From: Endozoicomonas sp965232255
GTDB taxonomy: Bacteria; Pseudomonadota; Gammaproteobacteria; Pseudomonadales; Endozoicomonadaceae
Assembly (NCBI GenBank): GCA_965232255.1
Contig: OZ246962.1
Coordinates: 806,001-870,000, forward strand
Direction of reading: 5' to 3'
DNA: 64,000 nt
Both the position numbers and the translations under genes were made by a program. The notes below the pieces were generated by a model. That model was not told the origin of the DNA. It was given only the letters and a program-made list of their open reading frames with translations, and did no database searches. Positions 62,855 through 64,000 of the stretch are shown here, piece by piece; within the stretch, counting starts at the first letter, position 1; the number at the start of each line of letters is the position of its first letter.

Positions 62855-63601
62855 TCAGGTACGACCGCAAACAGGGCACTGTGGATCTGGCGTGATTTGC
62901 AGGGTCTGCCATTCCATGGTCATGGCATCGAAAATCATTAAGCGGCCATTGAGCGTGCTGCCAAAACCGGTGATTAGCTTGATAGCTTCAAGCGCCTGCA
63001 TGGTGCCAATGGTACCAACCACCGGGCCGAGAATGCCCGACTCAGCACAACTGAGATTTTCATTACTCTGCTCATCATAAAGACAGCGATAACAGGGCGC
63101 ATCACTCTGACGACGATCATAAACTGTCAGCTGACCATTGAGCCTGATAGCAGCACCACTGACTAGCGGCACACCGGCCTGAACACAGGCAGCATTGATG
63201 GCAAACCGACTGCGGAAGTTATCAGTACAATCCAAAACGACAGTAGCCTTGTATACCTGATCCAGCAAGTCGGCGTCGGTCAGTGTCGTTTGCAGGGTTT
63301 CAACACTAATTCCATCATTGATTATCGATAGCCGGGCTGCAGCAGCCACTACTTTGGCGACTCCCTGATCGGCACTGGTGTAGAGCAACTGCCTTGGCAA
63401 GTTGGTGAGATCAACCGTATCCGGATCAGCCAGTACCAGTTGCCCGACCCCGGCAGCGGCCAGATAGTTGGCAGCGGGGCATCCCAAGCCACCCAATCCC
63501 AGAATCAATACCCGGGCTGACAGCAGATGCTCCTGTCCGGGAATGTCTATTTGCGGGAGCATGATCTGTCGGCTATAACGAAGTAGCTGCTCATCGTTCA
63601 T
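62855..63601 (-). CDS. moeB: Molybdopterin-synthase adenylyltransferase MoeB (ThiF/HesA family)
   Basis: 248 residues from the ATG at 63601 (E. coli MoeB 249). Nucleotide-binding GLGGLGCPAANYLA, catalytic Arg in LTNLPRQLL, DCTDNFRSR, the LSCAESGILGP segment with the conserved Cys, and two zinc-binding Cys pairs (CYRC and CPVC). It activates the C-terminus of MoaD for molybdopterin synthesis; a role with ThiS (ThiF) is the alternative. A longer frame to 63634 would overlap the gcvH stop. Confidence 0.92.
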   Translation of the reverse strand: MNDEQLLRYSRQIMLPQIDIPGQEHLLSARVLILGLGGLGCPAANYLAAAGVGQLVLADPDTVDLTNLPRQLLYTSADQGVAKVVAAAARLSIINDGISVETLQTTLTDADLLDQVYKATVVLDCTDNFRSRFAINAACVQAGVPLVSGAAIRLNGQLTVYDRRQSDAPCYRCLYDEQSNENLSCAESGILGPVVGTIGTMQALEAIKLITGFGSTLNGRLMIFDAMTMEWQTLQITPDPQCPVCGRT

Positions 63602-63623
63602 GGGCAAGGTGTGTGAACAGTGT

Positions 63624-64000
63624 TCAGGAATCAATAAACTCAGCGTAAGCCTCGGCGTCGAGCAGATCAGCCAGTTCTCCGTCGTCTTCCAGTTTCATCT
63701 TGAAGAACCAGCCGTCGTTGTACGGGTCACCATTTACCGTCTCAGGTGAATCTTCCAGGGTACTATTCACGTCAACCACTTCGCCAGTCAACGGTGCGTA
63801 TATTTCTGAAGCGGCCTTCACCGACTCCACCGCTCCGGCTTCATCTCCGGCACCGAGCATGGCGCCAATCTCAGGCAGTTCGACGAAAACCACATCCCCA
63901 AGTTCCTCCTGGGCATGATGCGTAATACCAATAGTGACAGTACCATCCTCCTCCAACCGGACCCACTCATGGGAACGCAGATACCGTAACTCAGAAGGAA
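63624..64000 (-). CDS. gcvH: Glycine cleavage system H protein, 5' end beyond the window
   Basis: The frame runs off the window edge. On the minus strand it reads PSELRYLRSHEWVRLEEDGT and continues to the stop at 63624. The lipoylated Lys is present in AVESVKAASEIYAP. Missing are only the first few residues. It carries the aminomethyl group between the P, T and L proteins of glycine cleavage. It ends 22 bp before the moeB start. Confidence 0.96.
   Translation of the reverse strand, partial: PSELRYLRSHEWVRLEEDGTVTIGITHHAQEELGDVVFVELPEIGAMLGAGDEAGAVESVKAASEIYAPLTGEVVDVNSTLEDSPETVNGDPYNDGWFFKMKLEDDGELADLLDAEAYAEFIDS

Overview
The window looks like chromosomal DNA of a marine, host-associated gammaproteobacterium. 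The housekeeping genes (rpsL, oxyR-recG, ridA, trkH, mrcB, moeB, gcvH) and both rRNA operons are gammaproteobacterial. The mix of large Ser/Thr/Pro-rich repeat proteins, tnpB-only transposons and a Cys-type sulfatase cassette would fit an Endozoicomonas-like organism. The family assignment is an inference from gene content and the look of the 16S; I could not run a search.

Layout: (1) 0.1-6.3 kb: rpsL, read leftward from a clear promoter with a hairpin-rich leader. Divergent from it are a 1,174-residue repeat protein (probable beta-helix) and a Cys-rich 480-residue protein. (2) 6.3-8.3 kb: a tnpB element, a tnpB fossil and a 65-bp direct repeat. (3) 8.3-13.7 kb: sulfatase-maturating radical-SAM enzyme, LysR regulator, Cys-type sulfatase, and two purine-salvage genes. 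(4) 13.8-18.9 kb: a yjfI-J-K-L-M-C type locus (PspA family, DUF2491, DUF350, DUF1190, glutathionylspermidine-synthase-like ATP-grasp) behind a promoter/operator, with a LysE-type exporter inserted on the other strand. (5) 19-21.4 kb: trkH and a Dps-like gene. (6) 21.9-25.6 kb: two tandem paralogues, each with a basic NLS-like N-terminus, about 38-residue helical repeats and an acidic, activation-domain-like tail. (7) 26.4-32.5 kb and 47.8-53.4 kb: two rRNA operons in the same orientation. The first carries tRNA-Ile and tRNA-Ala, the second carries no tRNA. (8) 32.5-47.7 kb, between them: recG, oxyR, ridA, a second tnpB, a frw/pfl-like PTS and glycyl-radical operon cut by a rearrangement, an oxidoreductase and small conserved genes. 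(9) 53.5-64 kb: pssA, a DUF2959 lipoprotein, a giant YobI-like protein with degenerate NTPase motifs, yqcC, a TPR lipoprotein, mrcB, a TfoX C-terminal-domain gene, moeB and the 3' part of gcvH.

Most interesting: the two tandem repeat proteins at 21.9-25.6 kb, whose domain order matches what would be expected of nuclear-acting effectors. Next are the rearrangement breakpoint where a truncated PTS IIC meets a truncated PTS IIA head to head, the degenerate membrane NTPase at 55.7-59.2 kb, the palindromic operator of the yjf locus, and the differences between the two rRNA operons.
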